Assembly (NCBI GenBank): GCA_977006965.1
Contig: OZ345357.1
Location: 2,852,001-2,916,000 of the forward strand
Direction: 5' to 3'
Length of the DNA: 64,000 bases
Source: Phymatolithon calcareum
Lineage: Eukaryota > Rhodophyta > Florideophyceae > Hapalidiales
Shown here: one piece after another, positions 33,701 to 43,128 of the stretch
Position numbering within the stretch: the first letter of the stretch is position 1
How the letters are laid out: each line of letters opens with the position of its first letter
Translations under genes and position numbers: made by a program
The notes under the pieces: generated by a model
What the model was told of the DNA's origin: nothing
Seen by the model: the letters and a program-made list of their open reading frames with translations, nothing else
Database searches by the model: none

Positions 33701-36700
33701 ATTCTTCCGTTGATATTTATTTCATCAATTAGGCTCCCCAGAATACGCTCAACTATTCCAGGGTGCAATTGAAAAGTGAATTGCTGTACATCAAATGGAG
33801 TACACTCTTCTTCATCATCACCACTAGTTTCCTCTAGATCATCAATATCATCATCTTCTACAGAAGAAGGATCAGAATCTAATTCGAATGGATTTTCGTG
33901 TTGCAGTGCCCAATTTTCACGTTGCTCTGCCCTCATCTCCTGCGCTCTTCGTTTCCCAATATAGTAGTGTTGCATGTTTGAGAGTATGCGTTCAGCTTGA
34001 GAGTTCTTGTACTGTACGCTATTTTTAAAATTTTGAAATGCCTCTTTGAATGATTTGAACTGCTGTAGTATATTTACTTTGCTTCTGTATGGTTTAAAAA
34101 GAAGTAATGCAATTTTAGCATACTTTTCCATTTCCTCATCACTGATCTCATACAAATCAGGTATTCGAGGACCAATGATATCCGAGATTACTTTTACTTT
34201 ACGTCGCTTAACCACTCTTGTAGCATAAAAGGGATGGTTTGGGTGAAGACGCATGCAGTCTAGATTTGAATCAATTTCTTTGGGAATATCCTTTGATATA
34301 AGATAGCCTTCTGTATAATCGTAAAGACATGTTTTGTCCAACTCTAATGGGCGCAAAGTGTAATTCGATGTTACATTGAATGCAATGTAAGAATTTCCGT
34401 AAGGGATGATTCCAATATCGCTTTCAATTTCATCTAAATCGTACAAGTGCCTGCCCAAGTGCAAACTTTGAAAGTCATGAGAGCAAACAAATGTAGTACC
34501 ATGTAATAAATAGTGTACAGCAGTTACAGCGCCAACTTCAACGAGGTCCGATCGAGCATATGCCATCGAAGCGATGCGTCCGTATACAGTTCGGGCCGCA
34601 GAAATATCTTTTTTTAAAGTAGTTTCCTTTCCCAATCGTTTCGTGTACGATGCAATAGTGATTGCAGCGATATTATCTATTGTCATTTGTTCTTTTACAA
34701 CATACTTGATGGTGTAATAGATTTCGTGCGCACAGCACAGAAGTAATCGAACATCGTGATTTGATCGTATGACATGGAGCAAAACAGAATTGAAAGAGTT
34801 AATGTATTCACTTCCTACAATTCTCTTTCCAGTAATGCTACCAAATTCATCAATTTGAGTCAGATGATTAGCTAATCTAGGAAAATTATACCTACAAAAC
34901 CCTTCTTTGCAGTTCGAGCTTTTCTTGAAACAGCTTTTCGCGTGTTTCCACCTATGATTCTGGTTCAGAAGTAATAGCTCTATCATGAAGATTGCGTGCA
35001 CGAGCAAGTCTTCACGAGAAGAATTTTTATCTGGAATAGAGGATATTCTTGGGACAGCTGACCTAATCGCAACTTTGTTATCTTCTTCTTTGTCATATTG
35101 TTCTACACTGCCAACCGTGGAAAGCGAAAAAGCATCAGAACATTTATTTCCCAGAGTATGTGAAGTGCATTGCTCAAATAACTGCATTTTCATTCGCCTC
35201 AAGTTATGACGAATAACTACATCTCCTCCGAAACTGTTTTGACATGTTTTACACTTTGAGGTGTCTGGAGGTGTGTCAAATTTCAGATTTCGAGAATACG
35301 CTATCTTAGAAATCTTAGTGGGCTCGATAGTGCCTTTCGAGCAACAATTAGGACATTCAAGCTCGCTTTCAGAATTAATTGCACTAGATTCAATTACGGA
35401 GTCTATATATGAATTCATTCGATCTCGGAAATCTTTATTTGTCTTGAGCAATAACATAATCTCATCAGCATCATTAGGAAATCCAGCTAAGAATACAATG
35501 AGATGAACATGTAACGTTCCCTTCCCTTGATTTTCTATTCCTCCCATGAAGGCTTTCGGTACACCGAAAAGACCACCTTGTTTCCGGGGAAGTTTCGTTT
35601 TCATATCAAAGCCAATCATAGGTCCAATCAGCATTTCTAAAATATTTGTGAAGAACAAATCACACGAGACTGGGTCTCTTCCTGCTATTTCTATCCGAGA
35701 AGCATTACAAGGAATGTCGTTCTCAGTTATGCTTATTAGATTATCTCTTTTTATGTCACCTGCAAAGAATGCTACAGTCACGTTTCCATTTTCATTCGGA
35801 GTAACAGTAATGAACATTGCAGCACTGTGATATTTAGCGGCCATACTCCATGCTTTACGCTGGTATATTTTTCGTTCTTCGTTTGAAGCAAACGTTTTCC
35901 CTAGTACAGCATTTACACGTCTGAGCAATCGTTTCCCCCCGTGATTCATCGTCTTTTCAGTGAAATTGTGGCCGTTTTTTAGGATCTCTCTCTTTCTAGT
36001 TTCCTGTTCTAGCTGTCCTGCAAGATCAGAAGCACTCACTTCATTTAGTATCTCGATTTCTTTTGGATTAAGTCTGCACGTTAGTGAAATGTGAGACATT
36101 GCTCGCTTTCTGGACACAATGTCGAATGCGATTAGTGGAAAAGTTTCGTCTTGCGAAAACCGTCTACTAGATAGTTTCAAGTAATGTTTAACACACTCTT
36201 CTAGACTAACACTGACATTTCTCGATACGTCCGGATGTCCATATCCGAAGGGAAATAAATGAGGGAAAAGCCGACCAAAGAAATTTGGAGAGTTGGCAGG
36301 TAGGAGCTTTCCAGCTTGTTGCACATCTATAACTTGTGCAGTGGCCATTTTAAGCGTTGTGATAGGCTCTGTAGCTTCTTCATTTGTGAAAAGGGATGCA
36401 TCTTGTCGTATGATAGTTTCTTCATCTGGATTCTGAGCACTGTCCAGAACTGTCGGCCTACGGATATTACTCTGATTTTCGGATATTTCTTCTGCGGACA
36501 TTTGATCGTCTATGTAATACACAGTGTTTACGTTATCAAGCTCAGATTGTGCACTTGAAGATATGTTCTGTAGTCGGCATATTTCTGTTCCGTTTCTTTC
36601 CAGACACTTGTACAGGGCATTGTTTTCCATATAGAAGTCAAGAAGATCATTTATCTTTCCCTTTCGTGCGATATATCGTCTCATTGTAGCTCTCTTTTGT

Positions 36701-37986
36701 GCATCTGTCATTGGGTTAGTAAAAATAAGTAATAATTTATCTTCCTCTTTAATGAGCTCGTTGATGCCTTCTTTTATGACATCTGGCTGAGAGGAAAATA
36801 CAATGAAGTGACTTTTAATGAACCTATGCTTTCCTCCACGTGCTATAACAGTATGACCTTTAATGTTAGTGAGAGATGTAAGTCTTTTCTCCGTCACTGT
36901 TGCATCAATGATTGATTTTGGAAGTAGGCCGATAGTGAACCCATTTGCCACCGAGAATTTCGGTGGATTATTATTTTCGTACTGGGAACCGCGCTTTAAA
37001 GAGTTGTAGCATTTATTGCAAACTCTAATTCTGAAGATGTTTTCGATACATTTATCTTCTTCAACGCCCTGTTTCGATAAGAGTGCATTTTTAAGCTCAG
37101 GAATATATGCAGAAATATCGTAAAAGCGTTTCAACCGTTCTGGTAGATCTACTGATGGAGCAAGGCGATTCAAACATCTAGAATAGAAGTCTTTGCTAGG
37201 TTCTCGAAGAGGACAGAGATTCTCTCTTGTCCATGAATCGCATACGGCACATACTTTTTGTTCCATAAAAGGACCTGTAAGCATTTTTCGGCATTCTTCA
37301 TGAATAGCTCGTTTTGTCTCTTCTGAAACTGCTGAAAACGATTGATTTTCAGTCATTTTTGCTAATTCTTCCTCTGAAAGGAGCTCATGTCCTACAGAAT
37401 CTATAGAAGAAGGCACGTTTTCCTTCACTGTCGCAAACGGAAGTATCGGAACAGATTTATCATCTCTAAAGCTTGGAAGTGCAGTGGGCTCGGTTCTGGG
37501 AGCTAATTTAATTGATGAATAGCATTCATCATGAAACACTGGTTTTGTCCCCTCTGAAATTTCTGAAAACCGTTTATTTTTATTCATTTTTAATTCCTGT
37601 GGACGAAAATCAAAAAGTGCAGAATCTGTAGAAAAGTACACGTTCTTTTGGAGTGTATCGAGTGGAAGGATTGGAATACATTTCGGTTCTCTCATGGGCA
37701 GAACTGCGTTATGCATGATTTGCGGAGCTAATTTAATAGTAGAATACTTTCTTTTATGCAAAACGGAATTATTAACATTTGGAGCTAATTTAACTGGAGA
37801 ATAAACTTCTTCCTGAAATGAGGTAGACTTGATTTTGGCAGCTATTTTGATTAGGTAGTTTTCTTTGTAATCATATTGGATGATATCATCAGACATCTTA
37901 ATATGTGGAAGAATTGGAGTAGACTTTTTAACTTTTTTGGGACGGTTTGAAAGGATTTTCCTATCGTGTTTCCTCTTCCTTCCCAT
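30706..37986 (-). CDS. Helentron Rep-helicase with OTU protease domain
   Basis: 2,426 residues, intronless. The N-terminus is lysine/arginine-rich (GRKRKHDRK), a likely nuclear signal. About 230-350: zinc-finger-like region with CAVC and CNKCYNSLKRG, as in many Helitron proteins. About 565-1100: Rep nuclease with HUH motif HVH near 827 and IYYTIKYVVK near 1090 (paired tyrosines). About 1370-1400: acidic linker. About 1600-2070: PIF1-type helicase with GEGGTGKS near 1605, WDEISM near 1677, GDFAQLPP near 1713, THKLQGTTCD, and YVLAFRV near 2063. About 2225-2410: OTU cysteine protease with DGNCW and a late NHFQCL histidine. The Rep nicks and joins DNA and the helicase unwinds it during rolling-circle transposition. 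The motif VI serine (SRV) is Phe here and the residue after GKS is Arg, unlike the second copy. Confidence 0.93.
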   Translation of the reverse strand: MGRKRKHDRKILSNRPKKVKKSTPILPHIKMSDDIIQYDYKENYLIKIAAKIKSTSFQEEVYSPVKLAPNVNNSVLHKRKYSTIKLAPQIMHNAVLPMREPKCIPILPLDTLQKNVYFSTDSALFDFRPQELKMNKNKRFSEISEGTKPVFHDECYSSIKLAPRTEPTALPSFRDDKSVPILPFATVKENVPSSIDSVGHELLSEEELAKMTENQSFSAVSEETKRAIHEECRKMLTGPFMEQKVCAVCDSWTRENLCPLREPSKDFYSRCLNRLAPSVDLPERLKRFYDISAYIPELKNALLSKQGVEEDKCIENIFRIRVCNKCYNSLKRGSQYENNNPPKFSVANGFTIGLLPKSIIDATVTEKRLTSLTNIKGHTVIARGGKHRFIKSHFIVFSSQPDVIKEGINELIKEEDKLLLIFTNPMTDAQKRATMRRYIARKGKINDLLDFYMENNALYKCLERNGTEICRLQNISSSAQSELDNVNTVYYIDDQMSAEEISENQSNIRRPTVLDSAQNPDEETIIRQDASLFTNEEATEPITTLKMATAQVIDVQQAGKLLPANSPNFFGRLFPHLFPFGYGHPDVSRNVSVSLEECVKHYLKLSSRRFSQDETFPLIAFDIVSRKRAMSHISLTCRLNPKEIEILNEVSASDLAGQLEQETRKREILKNGHNFTEKTMNHGGKRLLRRVNAVLGKTFASNEERKIYQRKAWSMAAKYHSAAMFITVTPNENGNVTVAFFAGDIKRDNLISITENDIPCNASRIEIAGRDPVSCDLFFTNILEMLIGPMIGFDMKTKLPRKQGGLFGVPKAFMGGIENQGKGTLHVHLIVFLAGFPNDADEIMLLLKTNKDFRDRMNSYIDSVIESSAINSESELECPNCCSKGTIEPTKISKIAYSRNLKFDTPPDTSKCKTCQNSFGGDVVIRHNLRRMKMQLFEQCTSHTLGNKCSDAFSLSTVGSVEQYDKEEDNKVAIRSAVPRISSIPDKNSSREDLLVHAIFMIELLLLNQNHRWKHAKSCFKKSSNCKEGFCRYNFPRLANHLTQIDEFGSITGKRIVGSEYINSFNSVLLHVIRSNHDVRLLLCCAHEIYYTIKYVVKEQMTIDNIAAITIASYTKRLGKETTLKKDISAARTVYGRIASMAYARSDLVEVGAVTAVHYLLHGTTFVCSHDFQSLHLGRHLYDLDEIESDIGIIPYGNSYIAFNVTSNYTLRPLELDKTCLYDYTEGYLISKDIPKEIDSNLDCMRLHPNHPFYATRVVKRRKVKVISDIIGPRIPDLYEISDEEMEKYAKIALLLFKPYRSKVNILQQFKSFKEAFQNFKNSVQYKNSQAERILSNMQHYYIGKRRAQEMRAEQRENWALQHENPFELDSDPSSVEDDDIDDLEETSGDDEEECTPFDVQQFTFQLHPGIVERILGSLIDEININGRITNSTRKRDVCSLREMRSFVRRHVHKHISTEENEKGISYWPFREEKLNGISKTRFLSKDIAASYDSMICQDDKALNSKNMELKVSAKNSKEETVVRLLEDAIKSKRESENRYIDDNCSVKLAETINPSIDQVANRFTLNERQTIAFRIAGSYLLDSFKRSLLRYSPGKPLRMHLSGEGGTGKSRIVEAIRFLANGWGYPDAVVTVAPTGIAAVLVDGETVHSKLQILHNKKPTMKQLEEWSRVYMVIWDEISMTGQTLFSKAMKKIKAFLGTEKGCDARIHIVTAGDFAQLPPCFEKYVFSPPAFVEASTFLLDSATKAGTESSVSGSNSRKSNANVNNITGYHIWQSFKTVVKLKENMRHRSDPSYGSILKRLRTGDQTVQDFEVLNTRFLDPLCPTSEVQKQFKNRKDKNLSFPIAVQANRSRHSINWLSTSEISQNSSEVEIPIVCPAQFSATKRGAKPTMEQLEDLLKLGDNKLQRLSPLLPIFPGMRVFITQNISPKLGLANGSTGTVLGCQFPENVVFRTILVKGAPMKISSTIPEIVFVSVEQAKLKTRFSNIPEIYPSNTIPVLPYSVTVRVSCLRNRNFSIKVTQIPISPSFAATTHKLQGTTCDAILSYSVNEPGRQPTSLYVLAFRVKTLEGLFLCKKLTEEDFKYFRPSQEVLDEEERLDGLCTRTLENFMNGTIFPDEVNNETQNLKRVEENDPEETIIDLYPPKNNEKTGNNVIHQSVKIPSHNTSYFGSSCFELLVPHFHSGTVMRIKSVHRFLVSCNFRAPALPITSLLADSVSRHPTLWKPVDVPGDGNCWIYATVLSIYYCTLSLGNALYLNPQDCRRKISSLLSEVSKSDEHTKHSFLRNMNLLTSRQGVALQQFSTAIGYSNSLEMLSSFLKIGTPNICLWAADIGDEMNLLSLVLNQNIISYSPSSTKTHQSTLDLNSTIGPLSPTSVYSPYPDITLENSAVPFQIPILFSDGNHFQCLIPPSDFDIFSLPSWDFNN

Positions 37987-38000
37987 AATAGCGATATGTT

Positions 38001-38339
38001 TTGTTTTGTTTTGTTTTGTTTTGTTTTGTTTTGTTTTGTTTTGTTTTGTTTTGTTTTGTTTTGTTTTGTTTTGTTTTGTTTTGTTTTGTTTTGTTTTGTT
38101 TTGTTTTGTTTTGTTTTGTTTTGTTTTGTTTTGTTTTGTTTTGTTTTGTTTTGTTTTGTTTTGTTTTGTTTTGTTTTGTTTTGTTTTGTTTTGTTTTGTT
38201 TTGTTTTGTTTTGTTTTGTTTTGTTTTGTTTTGTTTTGTTTTGTTTTGTTTTGTTTTGTTTTGTTTTGTTTTGTTTTGTTTTGTTTTGTTTTGTTTTGTT
38301 TTGTTTTGTTGTGTTTTGTTTTGTTTTGTTTTGTTTTGT
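38001..38339. repeat. TTTTG pentanucleotide tract
   Basis: About 67 TTTTG repeats with one visible interruption (GTGTTTTG near 38311). It begins about 15 bp before the Helentron ATG, so on the transcribed strand it is a CAAAA run directly in front of the start codon. All long frames through it are translation artefacts. Confidence 0.95.
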
Positions 38340-38650
38340 AGTGGAGCCGAAACTTCGTGATTTCTGCCTGCGAAGTGTTGGAGTTGGGCGTTTGTCTCGA
38401 TTTGAGAAGAATCGAAAAGAAGGAACCGTTTCAATCGTTTCGGATGTTTTCAAATGGCGTATATTCGGAGGCAGTAGTGGAGCGAGAACGGCACGATTAC
38501 TGTTCACGAAGTTATGTGGAGTTGGGCGTTGGAGTTGGGCGTTGGAGTTCGTTGTTTGTCTCGATTTCAGAGGTGTCTAGAACAAGTGAGCGGGCTTTGT
38601 AGCACAGAAAGCGTGAAGATTTGCAACTTTACAGGGTGTAATAAACGCAT
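38340..38650. other. Interval right of the TTTTG tract
   Basis: Contains GAGTTGGGCGTTTGTCTCGA near 38382 and a related GTTGGGCGTTGGA tandem near 38520-38570. No gene seen. The Helentron promoter should lie here or within the tract. Confidence 0.4.
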
Positions 38651-38652
38651 CC

Positions 38653-39118
38653 TTTGGACAGGATTGCTTCGTTTCCTGCCAATTTTCTTTAGAAAAGTGG
38701 CAGGATGCATAGTTCAAATTACGTAATTACTATATCACAGCATTTTCAGCATGGGCCATCTCTGGCTATTGTCGCGCAAATCATCCATTCTCGTTTCCAG
38801 TCGAATTCGCCCTAATCTCACTCTGAATATTCACCTCAACGATTACAATCTTTTGCCGCAAGCAGAGACAGCTCCCACCACCGAGTTACCGACAGTGTCC
38901 ATTTGATTGCTTCGTGTCCTGCCAATGTTCTTTGGAGCAGTGGCAGGAGGTACCGTTACATGCTCAGTTCGAATTGCGTAACTACTGCATCATAGAATTG
39001 TCATCATGTTCCATCTCTGGCTATTGTCGCTAACATCACCCATTGTAGTATTCAATCGCATCCACGCTAAGATCACACTGAATATCTATCTGAACTCAAC
39101 CATCACTGATTACAATTT
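38653..39118. repeat. Two dispersed 0.5-kb repeat copies
   Basis: Two truncated copies in direct order (cores at about 38685 and 38925). The second is cut at 39118 by the MITE-like element. Confidence 0.65.
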
Positions 39119-39727
39119 AACACACCCGTCGCCTAAGAGTGGAACCGTGATTTGCACGTCCGAAAAGGTCATCTACGCTAAATCGAATTCCGAATTAAAC
39201 GATTTTTCTATCCTTCGAAATGGAACATTTTTTTAGATATTGATCTTGAAAAGCAGGACCTGCGCTGTTTCCTTTTCACTCCACAATGCTCCAAAAAAAG
39301 GCGTCCATCACTGTTTCATGGTGCTTCGGAAAAATGGCAAATAACTTGAAGCAGTCGTTTTTCCAGGAATATTGCTCGAAAATCATGTATCATAAGCAAC
39401 GAGTAGGAGATTAGAAATGAAATGTGGAAACTAAAGGGATAATAGTGAGCTCCCTCTTCGATAGTGGAAGGTGCCCACCACTTTGTTCACAATTTCCCCA
39501 TCACCTCAAGTTATCTGTCTTTCCTGCGGAAGGCAGGTTTTCATCGCTCTCCTTAGCTCCAAGGATTTTCTTAGGCGGAAAAATAACGCCGTAGTGTTAC
39601 CAAGCTCGACCTCCGATTTCCAAAGAACAGAACAATTTGTGATCGGTCAATATTTTATAAAATTCATGCCTTTCGGAACCCTTTGAAAGGTACTTTTTGG
39701 TGCCCACTCTTAGGCGACAGGTGTGTT
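39119..39727. mobile_element. MITE-like element, 609 bp
   Basis: Ends are inverted repeats of 24 bp with one mismatch: 39119-39142 starts AACACACC and ends AAGAGTGG, and 39704-39727 is its reverse complement. The flanks (GATTACAATTT and AAAATATGAAAACTATA) match the uninterrupted dispersed repeat at about 41690-41720 and 53895-53920, so this is an insertion in that repeat. No transposase is encoded. I could not fix a target-site duplication with certainty. Confidence 0.7.
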
Positions 39728-40680
39728 CAAAATATGAAAACTATATCGTTGTTTCTCAATTCTGGCAACTAAAAAGCGGAACACTTCAATAATTGTGCAA
39801 GTTGATAGCATTTTTAGGAAACTGCATGCTAAGAACTAAACGAAAGACTAACATAAGTCCGTTGTTCTTGTTTTTACTGAAACTAGTAATCACGTCTGTC
39901 CGACTGCCAAACGGCAGAGAAGGCGTTTTAGAAGATCCCCCTCGTGCACGGAATGTGATTTCCAGCGCAATAGTGAAAAATTAATATATGCCTTCAATGA
40001 AATGACTTGCGTGCTTCGTAGAATGCAATGCAGAACTCCTTCCAGCTGACCCATCTCGCCTTGTTTAGCTCTACACTCATGCCACATAGGTGGGTGCATA
40101 CGTCTCATCCATGTACGGAATCACAGTCATGATCGAGTGTGATTCTGTAAATGTGCTGTCAGATCGGCTTCGTCTCAAGACGCTGCGCGACGGAAAAATA
40201 AGTACAAGATATCCGAAAACAGACCGCACTAGCCCCATCACCGAATGGATTTGGGGCAGGTAATTTCCCAGCAAACGAAAGGATTCATGAACAGCGACAC
40301 TGCCAATTGCCACCAATACTCGTGCCTTGATTCTTTTTGAAATTAGTTCATCTATCTACACCATGGCACACTACAGTAATCAAACGTACATATACGACAC
40401 CACAGCTTATCTCATTGGCAACTTTTTGAAAACACAAATACGGGATTTGTGCGTGTTAAAACTGTCACGTTTTGGGCACATGTCACGTTTTGTGTAGTCG
40501 CAAACACAGTTTTTCTCACTGGGGCCTTCCTGAAACACAAAATAAGTTGCGACGTATTTGGGGAGAGCGTGACTGATTTTTGTGCTTTTTAACCTTTGCG
40601 TGATCTGAAACACAAAATTTTGCGCGTCATTGGTACTAAAGACTATATCGTGTCCCGATGACAAACAATCTACTGGATAT
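39728..40680. other. Interval with NGGEGV-type remnant
   Basis: Holds the continuation of the dispersed repeat and a decayed MSVRLPNGGEG-type stretch at 39890-39960. A minus-strand open stretch at 40077-40316 has no ATG and no recognisable domain. Nothing else seen. Confidence 0.4.
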
Positions 40681-41760
40681 TGCAGATATTAACCACTAAT
40701 GTTCACTCACGCATTAAAGGGACCAGTACAAGCACTATTCATGTACAAGATACTCATTCTTGTTTGCCTTATCAACATCAACATCATCTACACTCCCTAA
40801 TAGCACGTCAGATGTGCCCCACAATTAGACAACAGAGATAGTCTTTATCGGTAAGGAAAAATTGTCTCTGCTCGCAGATTCCACCACCGAGTCACCGACA
40901 GGGTCCGTTTCTTCTCTACCACCGCTCGCTTAGCCTACATCCTTTCTGCCTCCCTGCATCCTTCGGACGTGATTACTTCGTGTCCTGCCAATATTCTTTA
41001 GAGCAGTGGCAGGAGGTACCGGTATATACTCAGTTCGAATTTCGTAACTACGATGTCATAGAATTGTCAGCATGGGCCGTCTCTGACTGTTGTCGCTCAA
41101 ATCACCCATTCTCGTTTCCGCTCGAACCCTCCTTATTCTCACTCGAATATTCACATGAACTCAACTATCACTGATTACTTCCAGATCTACCGACATTAAT
41201 CCCAACTATTCACGTACGTATTAGAGGGACAATTGCGAGTACTCTTCGCATGCACGATACACATTCTCAATTGCACTTTCACCATCAACATCTTCTATAC
41301 TTCCTAATAGGACGTCCGGCATGCCCGACATTTCGACAACGGTGGAAATCTTTGGCCCTAAGAAGCGACAGTTTCCACCACCGAGTCACCGACAGTGTCC
41401 GTTTCCTCTCTATAACAGCTCGATCAGACTACAACCTCTCTGCGCCCGACCATAGTTACGTGTACCCCTTCCTCAATCCCTTCGACATGATTTTTTCGTG
41501 TCCTGCCTATGTTATTTAGAGCAGTGGCAGGAGGTACCGCTACATGCTCAGTTAGAATTTCCGAACTAATATATCAAAGAATTGTCGACATGGGCCATCT
41601 CTGGCTATTGTCGCTCATATCACCCATTCACGTTTCCACTCGCATCCACCCTAAGATCACACTGAGTATCTTATTGAACTCAAACATCACTGATTACGAT
41701 TTACAGCATCTGAAAACTATATCGTTGTTTTTAAAGTCTGGCGATTAAAAAACGGTACAC
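40680..41760. repeat. Tandem pair of dispersed 0.5-kb repeats
   Basis: Two head-to-tail copies about 520 bp apart (cores TTCTTTAGAGCAGTGGCAGG near 40993 and a variant near 41515). This is the clearest place to define the full repeat unit. Confidence 0.7.
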
Positions 41761-42032
41761 TTTCGGTAATGCTCCAGGTTGGTGATCATTACTGCTTGAT
41801 GTATGCGCCTCCTAGTACTATTAAGAGCACTCGCAAAAAGTGTCGCTCCCTGGTTCCGTAACTGCTATGTTGGTTTTCTCTTTAAAGGTCATCTCTACCA
41901 TGAAGCCTTACACATTGCGTTATATGAACAGCTTTGTAACAAAGGTTAGTCTAGAATGTAAACCGTTTACTCAGTCTTCGCGTTGAGAATTTTTGAAGCA
42001 TCGAAACGCAGCACTGAAGATATTCTCGAGTC

Positions 42033-42038
42033 TATAAA
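42033..42038 (+). promoter_or_regulatory. TATA box of the gene at 42084
   Basis: TATAAA 46 bp before the ATG, followed by TGGTTTTATGCATAGGACC. The same block precedes five other loci in the window that carry only fragments of this gene or nothing. Confidence 0.65.
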
Positions 42039-42083
42039 TGGTTTTATGCATAGGACCTTAAGTAAAGAAAGTTGACTCACAAG

Positions 42084-43128
42084 ATGGAATCATCATCGAA
42101 AGTACATTTACGATCGACATCGACAAAATCCGCAAACCGCTCTGAAAAGGGATCTTTAATGTCTGGGCCTAACAAGAAAAAACATCCCCGTGCCGGAGTG
42201 TCATCGCGCACCATTGAGAAGCTCCCACCTGAAGAAGAGAACCTTACCGCCTTCAAGCCAGTTCCAGAACCGCGCCCCCTAATGGTTTCCACACCCTCTG
42301 TTAATGTGGTAACACTGCCCCCTCTCAAGATATTCATGCAAAAGATTGAACATCTAAAAGCGGAGGCCCTCAGTTCATTCGATGTCAAAGAAGCCAAATT
42401 CGTTTTTGGAGATATGAGGAGCGACCAACAGGTCTATTTAGTTGACAAAGCGTCCGACAGAATCAAACTTTTTACAATTGAAGGGGAGGTCACGGATGCT
42501 ACACTCTTTCCGCATCAATTTTCCTGTAACCGCCCTGCAGGGGCGAAACTAGACCGCTACCGTATCGTCATTGACCTTGCAACTGATGATCTACTCGATG
42601 CGCATGAGGTATTCGGAAAGTTTGGGCGCCTTTTCAACACTCCTGAAAACATGTCTGAGTTGGCAAGATTGAACAAGATCAAAGTGGCGGATATTCACGT
42701 CAGTACACATGGTAAGCCAGCTCACTCTTTGCACATGTTGTATCCTATCGAAATTGTTCACTCTTATTTTCCTAACATCTCCCACAGGTCCGAATGTTGA
42801 CAATTTCATGATTTTCAACAACGCTGCTTCTCCTCACAAACCGAGGAATCAATCTTCGTTCTTTCTAATTCCCGAAACAACCTCTGAAATACAGAAACCG
42901 GGAAGCTTTTTTGCGTGCCCAACTCCTCTCGTGCTTGACGAGTGCGACAAGCAGCAAAATGATGCGAGCGGAATCGATGGGCAGCACGTGTGCGTCTGGT
43001 TTCATGTCGTTGGTTCGTTTTACTTAAAAGGGCTGCACATTAAGCCGCGAATGGTACTCGTCAAAAAGAAATTCTCGGAAGGTGCTGTGCCATTGTCTAA
43101 GAAGCTCAAAATGGAAATATTGATCTAA
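42084..43128 (+). CDS. Intron-containing gene of unknown function
   Basis: Two exons, 42084-42711 and 42788-43128, give 322 residues. The 76-bp intron starts GTAAGC, ends CCCACAG and has a CTAAC branch-like motif; splicing is phase 1 and continues the frame as VSTHG-PNVDNF. The start is the first ATG after the TATA box. The N-terminus is Ser/Lys/Arg-rich (MSGPNKKKHPRAG), possibly disordered; the rest looks globular (QQVYLVDKASDRIKLFTIEG, then a C-terminal VCVWFHVVGSFYLKGLHIKP). I do not recognise a family. No lesion is visible, which makes this the only apparently intact non-transposon gene here. Its 5' part occurs as fragments at 13330, 27411, 51290 and 56090. Confidence 0.75.
42712..42787 (+). 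other. Spliceosomal intron, 76 bp
   Basis: Donor GTAAGC, branch-like CTAAC, pyrimidine-rich tail and acceptor CCCACAG. Removing it joins two open frames exactly, which supports the call. Confidence 0.85.

Noticed and set aside
37966-38580. Long open frames on both strands through 38001-38339
   Set aside because: They translate the TTTTG pentanucleotide repeat (FVLFC or QNKTK runs). Any 5-bp repeat without stops gives such frames; no protein is implied.
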